A stretch of 64,000 nucleotides of DNA from Erythrobacter sp. WG (GTDB lineage Bacteria; Pseudomonadota; Alphaproteobacteria; Sphingomonadales; Sphingomonadaceae). Of the stretch, positions 56,551 to 64,000 are shown in pieces. Position 1 is the first letter of the stretch. Each line of letters begins with the position of its first letter. A program made the translations under genes and the position numbers. Location: the NCBI RefSeq assembly GCF_026586795.1, contig NZ_JAPFGY010000004.1, forward strand, positions 1 through 64,000. Reading direction: 5' to 3'. The notes beneath the pieces are model-generated. The model searched no databases. It was not told the origin of the DNA and was given only the letters and a program-made list of their open reading frames with translations.

Positions 56551-58008
56551 ATGACCGACGTCGCCCCCAAACAGAAGTTGAAGCTGTTCAACTCGCTCAC
56601 CCGGCAGACCGAGGTGTTCGAGCCCGTCCACCCCGGCGAGGCGCGCGTCTACACCTGCGGGCCGACGGTCTACAACTACCAGCACATCGGCAACATGCGC
56701 GCCTATGTGTTCGCCGACACGCTGGGGCGCACGCTCCGCTGGAAGGGCTACAAGCTCACCCATGTCGTGAACATCACCGACGTCGGCCACCTCACCTCGG
56801 ACGCGGACGAGGGTGAGGACAAGATGGAGCGGATGGCCGCGCGCGAGGGCAAGAGCGCGTGGGACATCGCGGCCTTCTATCAGGCCGATTTCGAGGCGGA
56901 CCTCGCGCGCCTCAACGTCGAGCCCAAGCAGCACCCGCGCGCGACCGAATATGTCGAAGCGATGATCGCATGGGGCAAGTCGATCGCCGAGAGGCATTGC
57001 TACGAGCTCGAGAGCGGGCTCTATTTCGACGTGTCGACGGTGGCGGATTACGGCCGGCTGGCGCGCGCGCAGACGGACGATGGCGAGAGCCGCATCGGCG
57101 ACGTCGAGGGCAAGCGCAACGCTGCCGACTTCGCGATCTGGCGGCGCACGCCGCCGGGCGAGACGCGGCAGATGGAGTGGGACAGCCCGTGGGGCCGGGG
57201 CGCGCCCGGCTGGCACCTCGAATGCTCGGTGATGGGCGAGGCGCTCTTGGGCTTCCCCTTCGACATCCACACCGGCGGGATCGACCACCGCGAGATCCAC
57301 CACCCCAACGAAATCGCGCAGAACCAGGCCTATTGCTGCGCGGGCGGGCTCGACGATCCGCGCAATTCGGGCGCGCGGATCTGGATGCACAACAACTTCC
57401 TCGTCGAGCGTTCGGGCAAGATGTCGAAGTCTTCCGGAGAGTTCCTGCGGCTGCAATTGCTGGTCGACCGGGGGTATCACCCGCTTGCCTACCGGCTGAT
57501 GTGTCTCCAGGCGCATTACCGCTCGGAGCTGGAGTTCTCGTGGGACGGGCTGGGCGCGGCGCTGACCCGGCTGAAGCGCATGGTGATGGCGGCCGCGCCG
57601 CTAATGGAGGTGCAACCGGCGCCCGACGCCGCGCATCCGAAGTTCGCGCCCATCCGCGCGGCTTTCGCAGCGGCGATGAGCGAGGACCTCGGCACGCCCA
57701 GCGCCCTCACGGCTCTCGAGGAAGCGCTGGCGGTGAAGAAGGTCGACGCCGAGATCAAGCGCGCGGTGGTCGGGGAGATGGACGCCGTGCTCGGTCTGGG
57801 CCTGTTCGGCCTCACCCGCGCCGACCTGCGCATCCGGCCCAAGTCCGCCACCATCACCGAGGCCGAAATTGAAGCCGCGCTCGCCCGCCGCAAGGAAGCC
57901 CGCGCCGCGAAGGACTTCGCCACATCCGACGCGATCCGCGAGGAACTCGCGGCACAAGGCGTCGAGGTGATGGACGGCGATCCGCTCGGCTGGGATTGGA
58001 AGCTCTAG
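56551..58008 (+). CDS. cysS: cysteinyl-tRNA synthetase
   Basis: 485 residues. Class I synthetase charging tRNA-Cys. The HIGH motif is HIGN at 45-48, KMSKS is at 290-294. Zinc ligands include Cys36 (YTCGPTVYN) and Cys225 with the HREIHHPNE histidines. TGGIDHREIHHPNEIAQNQA is diagnostic. The ATG at 56551 (MTDVAPKQKLKLFNSLTRQ) is preferred over 56503, which falls in the repeat. The stop is followed at once by a family A repeat. Confidence 0.98.
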   Translation: MTDVAPKQKLKLFNSLTRQTEVFEPVHPGEARVYTCGPTVYNYQHIGNMRAYVFADTLGRTLRWKGYKLTHVVNITDVGHLTSDADEGEDKMERMAAREGKSAWDIAAFYQADFEADLARLNVEPKQHPRATEYVEAMIAWGKSIAERHCYELESGLYFDVSTVADYGRLARAQTDDGESRIGDVEGKRNAADFAIWRRTPPGETRQMEWDSPWGRGAPGWHLECSVMGEALLGFPFDIHTGGIDHREIHHPNEIAQNQAYCCAGGLDDPRNSGARIWMHNNFLVERSGKMSKSSGEFLRLQLLVDRGYHPLAYRLMCLQAHYRSELEFSWDGLGAALTRLKRMVMAAAPLMEVQPAPDAAHPKFAPIRAAFAAAMSEDLGTPSALTALEEALAVKKVDAEIKRAVVGEMDAVLGLGLFGLTRADLRIRPKSATITEAEIEAALARRKEARAAKDFATSDAIREELAAQGVEVMDGDPLGWDWKL

Positions 58009-58010
58009 CA

Positions 58011-58075
58011 CCGTTCGTTTCGAGCGCAGTCGAGACACCTGCGCACTGCCTCTCGACTTCGCTCGAGGCAAACGG
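58011..58075. repeat. family A intergenic inverted repeat, copy 5
   Basis: The left arm CCGTTCGTTTCGAGCGCAGT (58011-58039) and the right arm CCTCTCGACTTCGCTCGAGG (58049-58075) are inverted. It begins 2 bases after the cysS stop and may act as a 3' RNA structure for cysS. Confidence 0.85.
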
Positions 58076-58128
58076 CGGGAGAGGCGTGGATCTGGACAAG
58101 CCCCCAGCCTTGCGGTTAAACCAGTTGC

Positions 58129-58485
58129 ATGATGCAACCTATCCTCTGGCTGATCCTCGCGGCCATCCATGCCACGCCTGCGCTGGCGCTGTTTCGCCCC
58201 GCGACGCTCACCGCGCTCTACGGCCTCCAGCCGGACAATCCGCTGTTCCTGCTGATGCAGCACCGCGCGGGGCTGTTCCTTGGCGTTTTCGTCGCCTGTA
58301 TCTGGGCCGCCTTCGTGCCGGAGGGGCGGCGGCTCGCGGTGCTGGTGGTGGGGATCAGCATGGTGAGCTTCTTTGTCCTTTACTGGCAGGCCGGATCGCC
58401 CCTGCCGCTCAAACGCATCGCGCTTGTGGACCTGGCCGGCCTGCCTGCTTTGGCAGGGGTGGCGTGGCTCGCTTTCCGGCAGTAA
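58129..58485 (+). CDS. small multi-pass membrane protein
   Basis: 118 residues, four predicted hydrophobic segments: about 3-20 (PILWLILAAIHATPALAL), 45-65 (GLFLGVFVACIWAAFVPE), 72-88 (VLVVGISMVSFFVLYW) and 97-115. No motif beyond HATPALALFRP and MQHRAGLFLG near the second helix. I do not recognise a named family. It starts MMQPILW; the next gene follows 10 bases later on the same strand. Confidence 0.7.
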   Translation: MMQPILWLILAAIHATPALALFRPATLTALYGLQPDNPLFLLMQHRAGLFLGVFVACIWAAFVPEGRRLAVLVVGISMVSFFVLYWQAGSPLPLKRIALVDLAGLPALAGVAWLAFRQ

Positions 58486-58495
58486 CGCTGGTCTC

Positions 58496-59434
58496 ATGAC
58501 CACACTTGCGATTTCCGGCTTGATCCGCCCGATGCTCGAACCGCGCTTGCCCGAGGGCCTCGACGTGCGCTGGTTCATGTCCGCCGAACAGGCGAAGGAG
58601 GCCGTTGCGGACGCCGAGATCGGCTGGTTCGACATGAACGACAAGGAGGCGATGGCCGAGACCTTGCGGGCGGCAACACAGCTCAAATGGCTGAACTCGA
58701 TCTACGCCGGGCTCGATTTCCTGCCGATGGACGTGCTGATCGAGCGCGGGATCACCGTCACCAACGGGGTGGGGATCAACGCCGTCACCATCGCCGAATA
58801 CATCGTCATGGGGATGCTCAACATCGCCAAGGGCTACGCGCAAGTGATGCGCGCCGCCGACCGGCGCGAGTGGCTGTTCGACAGCCCGGGCAAGCGCGAG
58901 CTTGCCGGGTCGAAGGCGCTGCTGCTCGGCTACGGCGCGATCGGCAAGGCGGTCGCCCCGCGGCTTGCCGCCTTCGACGTCGATGTGACGGTGGTGCGCC
59001 GCTCGGGCGGGGAGGGCACCCTCGGCCCCGACGAATGGCGCGCGCGGCTGGGCGAATTCGACTGGGTGATCCTCGCCGTCCCCGCCACGCCCGAGACAGA
59101 GGGGTTGATCGGCGCGGCCGAACTCGCCGCGATGAAAGCGGACGCGGTGATCTGCAACTTCGCTAGGGGCTCGGTCATCGACCAGCCGGCGCTGGTCGAG
59201 GCGCTGAAGGCCAAGACCATCGGCGGCGCCTTTCTGGACGTGACCACGCCCGAGCCTCTGCCCGCCGACGATCCGCTGTGGGACTGCGAGACCGCGCATA
59301 TCTCCATGCACCTGTCGGGCCGCGCGCAGGACAAGATGTTCGTCCGCTCCGCCGACCGCTTCCTCGACAACCTCGGCAAGTATCTGAAGGGCGAGCCGCT
59401 CGCCCCGCTGTTCGACCCGCGCCTCGGCTACTGA
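58496..59434 (+). CDS. D-2-hydroxyacid dehydrogenase family protein
   Basis: 312 residues. NAD-binding Rossmann loop GYGAIGKAV near 140; catalytic-type residues in NFARGSVIDQPAL (Arg), TPEPLPADDPLW (acidic) and HISMHLSG (His). The first residues (MTTLAISGLIRPMLEPRLPEGLDVRWFM) match the D-isomer-specific 2-hydroxyacid dehydrogenase fold. Substrate not inferable; hydroxypyruvate, glyoxylate or 2-oxoacids are possible. It precedes the acetolactate-synthase-like gene by 88 bases, so a joint pathway is conceivable. Confidence 0.85.
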   Translation: MTTLAISGLIRPMLEPRLPEGLDVRWFMSAEQAKEAVADAEIGWFDMNDKEAMAETLRAATQLKWLNSIYAGLDFLPMDVLIERGITVTNGVGINAVTIAEYIVMGMLNIAKGYAQVMRAADRREWLFDSPGKRELAGSKALLLGYGAIGKAVAPRLAAFDVDVTVVRRSGGEGTLGPDEWRARLGEFDWVILAVPATPETEGLIGAAELAAMKADAVICNFARGSVIDQPALVEALKAKTIGGAFLDVTTPEPLPADDPLWDCETAHISMHLSGRAQDKMFVRSADRFLDNLGKYLKGEPLAPLFDPRLGY

Positions 59435-59522
59435 TCGCGCCGGCGCGATTGCGCCGCGGCGCTTTTCTGCAATACTCCCCGCGCGCGCGCCGGCATGACA
59501 GGCCCGCAAGAGAGGGTCCGGC

Positions 59523-61205
59523 ATGAGCGACACGAAGAAGGCATCGGACCTGTTCATCGAGTGCCTCGAGGCAGAGGGCGTCGAATACATCTTCGGCGTG
59601 CCGGGCGAGGAGAACCTCGATTTCCTCGAGAGCCTGTCGAAATCGACGAAGATCAAGCTGATCCTCACCCGCCACGAACAGGGCGCGGGCTTTATGGCCG
59701 CGACTTACGGCCGCCATACCGGCAAGGCCGGGGTGTTCCTCGCGACATTGGGCCCGGGCGCGACCAACATGGTGACCGCGATCGCCTATTCGCAACTGGG
59801 CGGGATGCCCACGCTGGCGATCACCGGGCAGAAGCCGATCAAGCACTCCAAGCAGGGGCGCTTCCAGATCCTCGACGTGGTGGGGATGATGAAGCCCATC
59901 ACCAAGTTCACTCACCAGCTGGCGAGCGCCGACAACATCCCCAGCCGGGTGCGCGAGGCGATCCGGCTGGCCGAGGAGGAGAAGCCCGGCGCGACGCATC
60001 TCGAACTGCCCGAGGATATCGCCGAGGAACAAACCCGCAGCCGCCCGCTCGCCCCGAGCCTCGCCCGGCGCCCCTCGGCCGAGGAGAAGGCGGTGCGCCA
60101 GGCGGTGCTGGCGATCGAGGAGGCCAAGGCGCCGATCCTGGTGATCGGCGCAGGCGCGAACCGCAAGATGACGGGGCGGATGCTGCGCCAGTTTGTCGAC
60201 AAGACCGGCATTCCCTTCGTGACCACCCAGATGGGCAAGGGCGTGATCGACGAGCGCCACCCGCTGTTCCTCGGCTGCGCGGCGCTGTCCGCCGGGGACT
60301 TCGTCCACCGCGCGATCGAGGACGCCGATTGCATCGTCAACATCGGCCACGACGTGATCGAAAAGCCGCCCTTCTTCATGAAGAACGACGGCGAAGGCGC
60401 GGTGGGATCGGACAGCAGGCCCAAGGTGATCCACGTCTCGACCCGCACGGCGGAGGTCGATCCGGTCTACTTCCCGCATATCGAGGTGATCGGCGACATC
60501 GCCAACGCGATCTACCAGATCAAGGAGGACATCGTGCCGCAGGGTCGGTGGGATGTCCGCAAGATGCTCGGCTACCGCGCCGCCGAGGTGGCGCACACCG
60601 AGGCTCTCGCCGCCGACACCCGCTTCCCGATCTTCCCGCCGCACCTCGTCAAGCGGGTGCGCGCCGCGATGCCCGAAGACGGGATCATCTGCCTCGACAA
60701 CGGGGTCTACAAGATCTGGTTCGCGCGCGGGTACTCCGCTTACCTTCCCAACACCGTGCTGCTCGACAATGCGCTCGCCAGCATGGGGGCGGGGCTGCCG
60801 TCGGCGATGATGAGCGCGATGCTCTATCCGGAGCGCAAGGTGATGGCGGTATGCGGCGACGGGGGGTTCATGATGAACAGCCAGGAGATGGAGACCGCGG
60901 TGCGCCTCGGCCTCGATCTCACCGTGCTGATCCTGCGCGACGATGCCTACGGGATGATCCGCTGGAAGCAGGCGAACATGGGCTTTGCCGATTTCGGGCT
61001 GACCTACGGCAACCCCGATTTCGTCAGATATGCCGAAAGCTACGGGGCGATCGGGCACCGGGTGACGTCGGCGGAACACCTCACCGACTTGCTCGCCCAT
61101 TGCCTCGCCACGCCGGGGGTGCACCTCATCGACTGCCCGGTTGACTACACCGAGAACGACCGGATCCTGAACAAGGATATCAAACGGCTGAGCGCGGAGC
61201 TCTAG
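59523..61205 (+). CDS. acetolactate-synthase-like ThDP enzyme
   Basis: 560 residues. A thiamine-diphosphate enzyme: catalytic Glu in RHEQGAGFMA (about residue 52), ATLGPGATNMVTAIAYSQLGGMPTLAITGQ, and the metal/ThDP site GDGGFMMNSQEMETA with its downstream Asn. The N-terminus MSDTKKASDLFIECLEAEGVEYIFGVPGEENLDFLE is close to the catabolic or stand-alone acetolactate synthases. There is no regulatory subunit gene beside it, so it is unlikely to be the main branched-chain biosynthetic enzyme. It may act with the aldehyde dehydrogenase downstream. Start follows GAGAGGG. Confidence 0.88.
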   Translation: MSDTKKASDLFIECLEAEGVEYIFGVPGEENLDFLESLSKSTKIKLILTRHEQGAGFMAATYGRHTGKAGVFLATLGPGATNMVTAIAYSQLGGMPTLAITGQKPIKHSKQGRFQILDVVGMMKPITKFTHQLASADNIPSRVREAIRLAEEEKPGATHLELPEDIAEEQTRSRPLAPSLARRPSAEEKAVRQAVLAIEEAKAPILVIGAGANRKMTGRMLRQFVDKTGIPFVTTQMGKGVIDERHPLFLGCAALSAGDFVHRAIEDADCIVNIGHDVIEKPPFFMKNDGEGAVGSDSRPKVIHVSTRTAEVDPVYFPHIEVIGDIANAIYQIKEDIVPQGRWDVRKMLGYRAAEVAHTEALAADTRFPIFPPHLVKRVRAAMPEDGIICLDNGVYKIWFARGYSAYLPNTVLLDNALASMGAGLPSAMMSAMLYPERKVMAVCGDGGFMMNSQEMETAVRLGLDLTVLILRDDAYGMIRWKQANMGFADFGLTYGNPDFVRYAESYGAIGHRVTSAEHLTDLLAHCLATPGVHLIDCPVDYTENDRILNKDIKRLSAEL

Positions 61206-61220
61206 CCCTCACCATCGCCT

Positions 61221-61304
61221 CGTCATTGCGAGGAGCGCAGCGACGCGGCAATCCAGAGCCACGCGCGATCCGCCCTGGATTGCTTCGCTGCGCTCGCAAT
61301 GACG
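61221..61304. repeat. family B intergenic repeat, copy 3
   Basis: An 84-base element; CGTCATTGCGAG at 61221-61232 and CTCGCAATGACG at 61293-61304, inner CAATCCAG/CTGGATTG. It fills the gap between the acetolactate-synthase-like gene and the aldehyde dehydrogenase; copy 4 lies on the other side of the latter. Confidence 0.88.
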
Positions 61305-61321
61305 ATCGGAAAGAGGACGCC

Positions 61322-62761
61322 ATGCCCGAGCTCAAGGACACCTACCCGCTCTACCTCAACAACAAGGCGGTGCAGCCCAACACCGATCTCGAGGTGACCG
61401 ACAAGTACACCGGCGAGATCGCCTTCCGCACCGCGATGGCGACGCCGGACATCATCGAGGAGGGGATCGCCGGGGCGGTGCGGGCGGCGGAGCCGATGGC
61501 AAGGCTCGCAGCCTACGAGAGGCAGGATGTGCTGATGCACTGCGTCAAGCGGTTCAAGGAACGCTCCGAGGAACTCGCCTATGCCCTGTGCGTCGAGGCG
61601 GGCAAGCCGATCAAGGATAGCGAGGGCGAGGTCAGCCGTCTCATCGACACCTTCCGCATCGCCGCCGAGGAGGCGGTCAGGAATTACGGCGAGGTCCAGC
61701 CGCTCGACATCTCGGCGCGGGCCAAGGGCTATATGGGGATGTGGAAGCGCGTGCCGATCGGGCCGTGCAGCTTCATCAGCCCGTTCAACTTCCCGCTCAA
61801 CCTCGCGGCGCACAAGATCGCGCCCGCCATCGCTGTTGGTTGTCCCTTCGTGATGAAGCCCGCCAGCCGCACGCCGCTGGGCGCGCTGATCATGGGCGAG
61901 GTGCTGGCCGAGTGCGACATCCTGCCCGAAGGCGCGTTCTCGATCCTCCCCGCGCACCGCGACGGGGCGGACATGTTCACCGAGGACGAGCGGCTGAAGC
62001 TGCTCTCCTTCACTGGTTCGCCGGGGGTGGGCTGGGACCTGAAGGCCAAGGCGGGCAAGAAGAAGGTGGTGCTGGAACTGGGCGGCAACGCGGCGGTGAT
62101 CATCGACCGCGACGCGGACCTTGCCGACGCGCTCGAGCGGGTGATCTTCGGCGCCTTCTATCAGTCCGGCCAGTCCTGCATCGGGGTGCAGCGCATCCTG
62201 ATCCACGCCGAGGTCTACGACCGCTTCAAGGCGATGCTGGTCGAGCGCACGAAAACGCTGGTGGCGGGCGATCCCAAGGACCGCGCGACCTTCATCGGCC
62301 CGATGATCTCCGATAGCGAAGCCAGGCGGCTCAAGGGCTGGATCGACGAGGCGGTCGAGGCGGGCGCGACCCTGCTGTGCGGCGGGGGCCTCAGCCGCGG
62401 CAACATGCTGGAAGCGACGCTGCTCGAAGGGGTGCCGGGGGATGCCAAGGCCAAGAACGAGGAGGCCTTCGGACCGCTCGCGATCCTCCAGAAGTTCGAC
62501 GACTTCGCCGGGGCGCTCGAGGAGGTGAACAATTCCAGGTTCGGCTTGCAGGCGGGGATCTTCACCCGCGACCTCTTCAAGATGTTCGCCGCGTGGGACC
62601 GGCTCGAGGTCGGGGGCGTCGTCATCAACGACGTGCCGAGCTACCGGGTCGACAACATGCCCTATGGAGGCGTGAAGGATTCAGGCCTCGGCCGCGAAGG
62701 GATCCGCTTCGCGATGGAGGACATGAGCGAGATCCGGAATTTGGTGGTGCGGCGGACCTAG
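61322..62761 (+). CDS. aldehyde dehydrogenase family protein
   Basis: 479 residues. NAD(P)-dependent ALDH: catalytic Cys in SGQSCIG, general base Glu in LELGGNAAV, the SFTGSPGVGWDLKAKAG region, and YGGVKDSGLGREGIRFAMEDM near the C-terminus. The ATG at 61322 follows GAGGACG. Substrate unknown; the family includes lactaldehyde, glyceraldehyde-3-phosphate and sulfoacetaldehyde enzymes. It follows the ThDP enzyme by 116 bases occupied by a repeat. Confidence 0.92.
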   Translation: MPELKDTYPLYLNNKAVQPNTDLEVTDKYTGEIAFRTAMATPDIIEEGIAGAVRAAEPMARLAAYERQDVLMHCVKRFKERSEELAYALCVEAGKPIKDSEGEVSRLIDTFRIAAEEAVRNYGEVQPLDISARAKGYMGMWKRVPIGPCSFISPFNFPLNLAAHKIAPAIAVGCPFVMKPASRTPLGALIMGEVLAECDILPEGAFSILPAHRDGADMFTEDERLKLLSFTGSPGVGWDLKAKAGKKKVVLELGGNAAVIIDRDADLADALERVIFGAFYQSGQSCIGVQRILIHAEVYDRFKAMLVERTKTLVAGDPKDRATFIGPMISDSEARRLKGWIDEAVEAGATLLCGGGLSRGNMLEATLLEGVPGDAKAKNEEAFGPLAILQKFDDFAGALEEVNNSRFGLQAGIFTRDLFKMFAAWDRLEVGGVVINDVPSYRVDNMPYGGVKDSGLGREGIRFAMEDMSEIRNLVVRRT

Positions 62762-62768
62762 GCTAACT

Positions 62769-62852
62769 CGTCATTGCGAGCGCAGCGAAGCAATCCAGAG
62801 ACCTGAGCGTGACGCTCTGGATTGCCGCGCCGCTTCGCGGCTCGCAATGACG
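62769..62852. repeat. family B intergenic repeat, copy 4
   Basis: CGTCATTGCGAG (62769-62780) and CTCGCAATGACG (62841-62852), 84 bases. Lies 7 bases after the aldehyde dehydrogenase stop and 10 bases before the end of the convergent small gene. Together with copy 3 it brackets the aldehyde dehydrogenase gene. Confidence 0.88.
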
Positions 62853-62862
62853 GCAACTTTCC

Positions 62863-63291
62863 TCACCCCTCCTCGAGCAGCAGCAGCACCGCGGTCACCT
62901 CGAGCCGCTCCATCGCGCCGAAGCGGTGGTCGACCTTGGTGATCGCCGCGTCGGCAACGAGCTGGCCGGGGAGGGCGAATTCGTGGTCGGGCAAGCGCTC
63001 GATCAGCTCCTCGCCCGCCGCAACCGCCTCCGCCCCGCAGAACTCGAGCACCACCTCGTGGCGCGTGCCGGCGAAGGTGATCGAGGCCCAGGCCTTCTCC
63101 GCGTGGCCGAGCACCGTGCCGTGCCCGCCGGTAAGCTGCATCAGGCCGGCGCGCACCCGGTCGGCAAGGCTGCGGCGCGGGCGCAGCGCGGCCGGGGCGG
63201 ACACGGGCAGGGGCTGCGACTTCACCTCGATCTCGTCGAAGGCGGCGAACAGATGCGCGTGAGGATCGCGCGCGGAGCGGGTGAGCAGCAT
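62863..63291 (-). CDS. hypothetical protein, second of a coupled pair
   Basis: 142 residues from the ATG at 63291, which overlaps the TGA of the preceding small gene (TGATG). Residues 1-60 (MLLTRSARDPHAHLFAAFDEIEVKSQPLPVSAPA) are poorly structured; the rest contains AWASITFAGTRHEVVLEFCGAEAVAAGEELIERLPDHEFALPGQLVADAAITKVDHRFG and a hydrophobic end VTAVLLLLEEG. No recognisable domain. The longer frame to 63360 is covered by the neighbour. Same strand and unit as the small HTH-like gene. Confidence 0.7.
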   Translation of the reverse strand: MLLTRSARDPHAHLFAAFDEIEVKSQPLPVSAPAALRPRRSLADRVRAGLMQLTGGHGTVLGHAEKAWASITFAGTRHEVVLEFCGAEAVAAGEELIERLPDHEFALPGQLVADAAITKVDHRFGAMERLEVTAVLLLLEEG

Positions 63292-63509
63292 CAGGCCATC
63301 TCCCCCGTCCTGGCGTCGCCGGTCTCGGCGCTGACGCCGTCGGCATAGCCCTGCATCCACGCGCGCGTGCGCAGTTCGGTGTCGCGGCGCGGGGTGCGGC
63401 CCATCCGGAGGTCGAGGACGAAGCGCGGGTCGTGAGCGGCGAGGCGGCCGAACTTGGTGGCGGGCATCGCGTGAGCCCTGAGAAAGGTTTCGATGGTCCG
63501 TAGCAGCAT
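63291..63509 (-). CDS. small HTH-like protein
   Basis: 72 residues from the ATG at 63509 (MLLRTIETFLRAHAMPATKFGRLAAHDPRFVLDLRMGRTP); GGGAC lies about ten bases upstream. An in-frame start at 63590 would add 27 residues and is less likely. The pattern FLRAHAMPATKFGRLAAHDPRFVLDLRMGRTPRRDTELRTRAWM resembles the small helix-turn-helix proteins of sphingomonads in which a first helix is followed by FG(R/x)xA..DPRxVxDLRxGR. It is divergent from the S24 regulator over a palindromic site, so mutual regulation is plausible. Confidence 0.65.
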   Translation of the reverse strand: MLLRTIETFLRAHAMPATKFGRLAAHDPRFVLDLRMGRTPRRDTELRTRAWMQGYADGVSAETGDARTGEMA

Positions 63510-63594
63510 GGTTTTGCGTCCCTGTTGAATGCTGATCCAGGCGGTTGTTTCCACGAAGCGAATCAGCCCCGTGTTCCCTTTTTGTTTCACTACA

Positions 63595-63632
63595 TTTCCT
63601 ACTTGTCTAGGAAAAATCCTTCATGTAGGAAG
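63595..63632. promoter_or_regulatory. palindromic operator between divergent regulators
   Basis: TTTCCTA (63595-63601), six bases CTTGTC, TAGGAAA (63608-63614): a perfect 7-base inverted repeat. A third half-site, TAGGAAG (63626-63632), lies 12 bases further on, directly before the S24 start. Typical of operators bound by HTH/S24 repressors, here probably autoregulatory and affecting the divergent small genes. Confidence 0.65.
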
Positions 63633-63637
63633 GGCGC

Positions 63638-64000
63638 ATGGCCAAACCTGCTCCCGCCCCCCGTGAACCTCTGGCCGGACCGCGCGCCCGGCTGCTTCAG
63701 CTCTCGCAGGAGCGCGGGGCCAGCCTTGCTGCCCTGTCCGAGCTACTGGGCCGCAACCCGACCTATCTTCAGCAATTCATTCGCAAAGGAAGTCCCCGCA
63801 AGCTTGAGGAGCAGGACCGCGCGACGCTCGCCCGCTTTCTTGGCGTGGCTGAGGAGGAGCTGCGCGAAGCGAAGGATAATTCCTATGCTCAGCCCGTGAA
63901 TCGTGACCCTGCCGGCGAATGGGTCGAGGTCCCCCGCCTCGACCTCGGCGCCTCGGCGGGGCCGGGACGGGTTCCGGGCGGGGAGGCGGCCTTTGACACC
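63638..64000 (+). CDS. HTH/S24-type LexA-like regulator, 3' end outside window
   Basis: 121 codons visible. MAKPAPAPREPLAGPRARLLQLSQERGASLAALSELLGRNPTYLQQFIRKGSPRKLEEQDRATLARFLGVAEEEL is an XRE-like HTH; EWVEVPRLDLGASAGPGRVPGG is the start of an S24 (LexA/repressor) peptidase domain, cut by the window. Starts at 63638 after AGGAAGGG. The catalytic Ser/Lys would lie outside. Likely a self-cleaving repressor; the target is unknown, but the palindrome just upstream suggests autoregulation. Confidence 0.88.
   Translation, partial: MAKPAPAPREPLAGPRARLLQLSQERGASLAALSELLGRNPTYLQQFIRKGSPRKLEEQDRATLARFLGVAEEELREAKDNSYAQPVNRDPAGEWVEVPRLDLGASAGPGRVPGGEAAFDT

Overview
This window is GC-rich chromosomal DNA from an alphaproteobacterium, most likely a sphingomonad and probably near Erythrobacteraceae. 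The order-level call rests on a circularly permuted two-piece tmRNA gene with tag ANDNEALALAA, on DUF1153, DUF2794, DUF1203 and S24 families typical of the class, and on small TPM/LemA and AstAB modules. The genus is an inference. I see no rRNA, tRNA, CRISPR array, prophage, transposase or plasmid gene. Genes are packed tightly, with many 1-4 base overlaps and several GTG/TTG starts.

Layout. 0-3.4 kb: TPM protein (cut by the window edge), LemA lipoprotein, MscL, an exact parS site, then tmRNA with its promoter, a GNAT enzyme and a small membrane protein. 3.4-9.7 kb: arginine succinyltransferase genes (M20 hydrolase, astA, astB) and malate synthase G. 9.2-15.4 kb: the outer-membrane and housekeeping operon lptD-surA-pdxA-rsmA, plus a YdeI/DUF1905 gene. 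15.6-18.7 kb: pepA, DUF2256, holC, a lipoprotein and ndk. 18.9-25.5 kb: sulfotransferase, a PurN-YjbR fusion and purM on the minus strand, facing DUF2066, hdaA-like, cysE and DUF2794 on the plus strand. 25.6-34.2 kb: a secreted unknown, a structured non-coding stretch, SDR, gph, glmU, a lipoprotein, an HNH protein, a SOUL protein, a SciP-like DUF1153 regulator and a prolyl oligopeptidase. 34.3-39.5 kb: F1 ATP synthase genes atpHAGDC, with a small lipoprotein gene inserted between atpG and atpD and a palindrome cluster between atpD and atpC.

39.8-49.5 kb is accessory in character: a serine protease, DUF1203, an Ada regulator whose start codon is built into a second exact parS site, GST, a CPBP protease, an iron-sulfur photolyase, and two tandem secreted paralogs that look like inactivated metallopeptidases. 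49.5-58 kb: priA, DUF4197, DUF2490, fructose-6-phosphate aldolase/transaldolase, cobT, nitroreductase and cysS. 58.1-64 kb: a small membrane protein, 2-hydroxyacid dehydrogenase, acetolactate-synthase-like enzyme, aldehyde dehydrogenase, two small unknowns and an S24/HTH regulator (cut by the window edge) divergent from them over a palindromic operator.

Two families of intergenic inverted repeats recur: family A (arms around TCGAGCGAAGTCGAGA), five copies, and family B (ends CGTCATTGCGAG), four copies. The two perfect parS sites about 39.8 kb apart suggest the window lies in the origin-proximal, ParB-bound part of the chromosome. I did not find a clearly new multi-gene system. The most unusual items are the parS/ada overlap, the lipoprotein gene inside the ATP synthase operon, the PurN-YjbR fusion, the paired pseudo-peptidases, and the switch-like hairpins near 26.75-26.83 kb.
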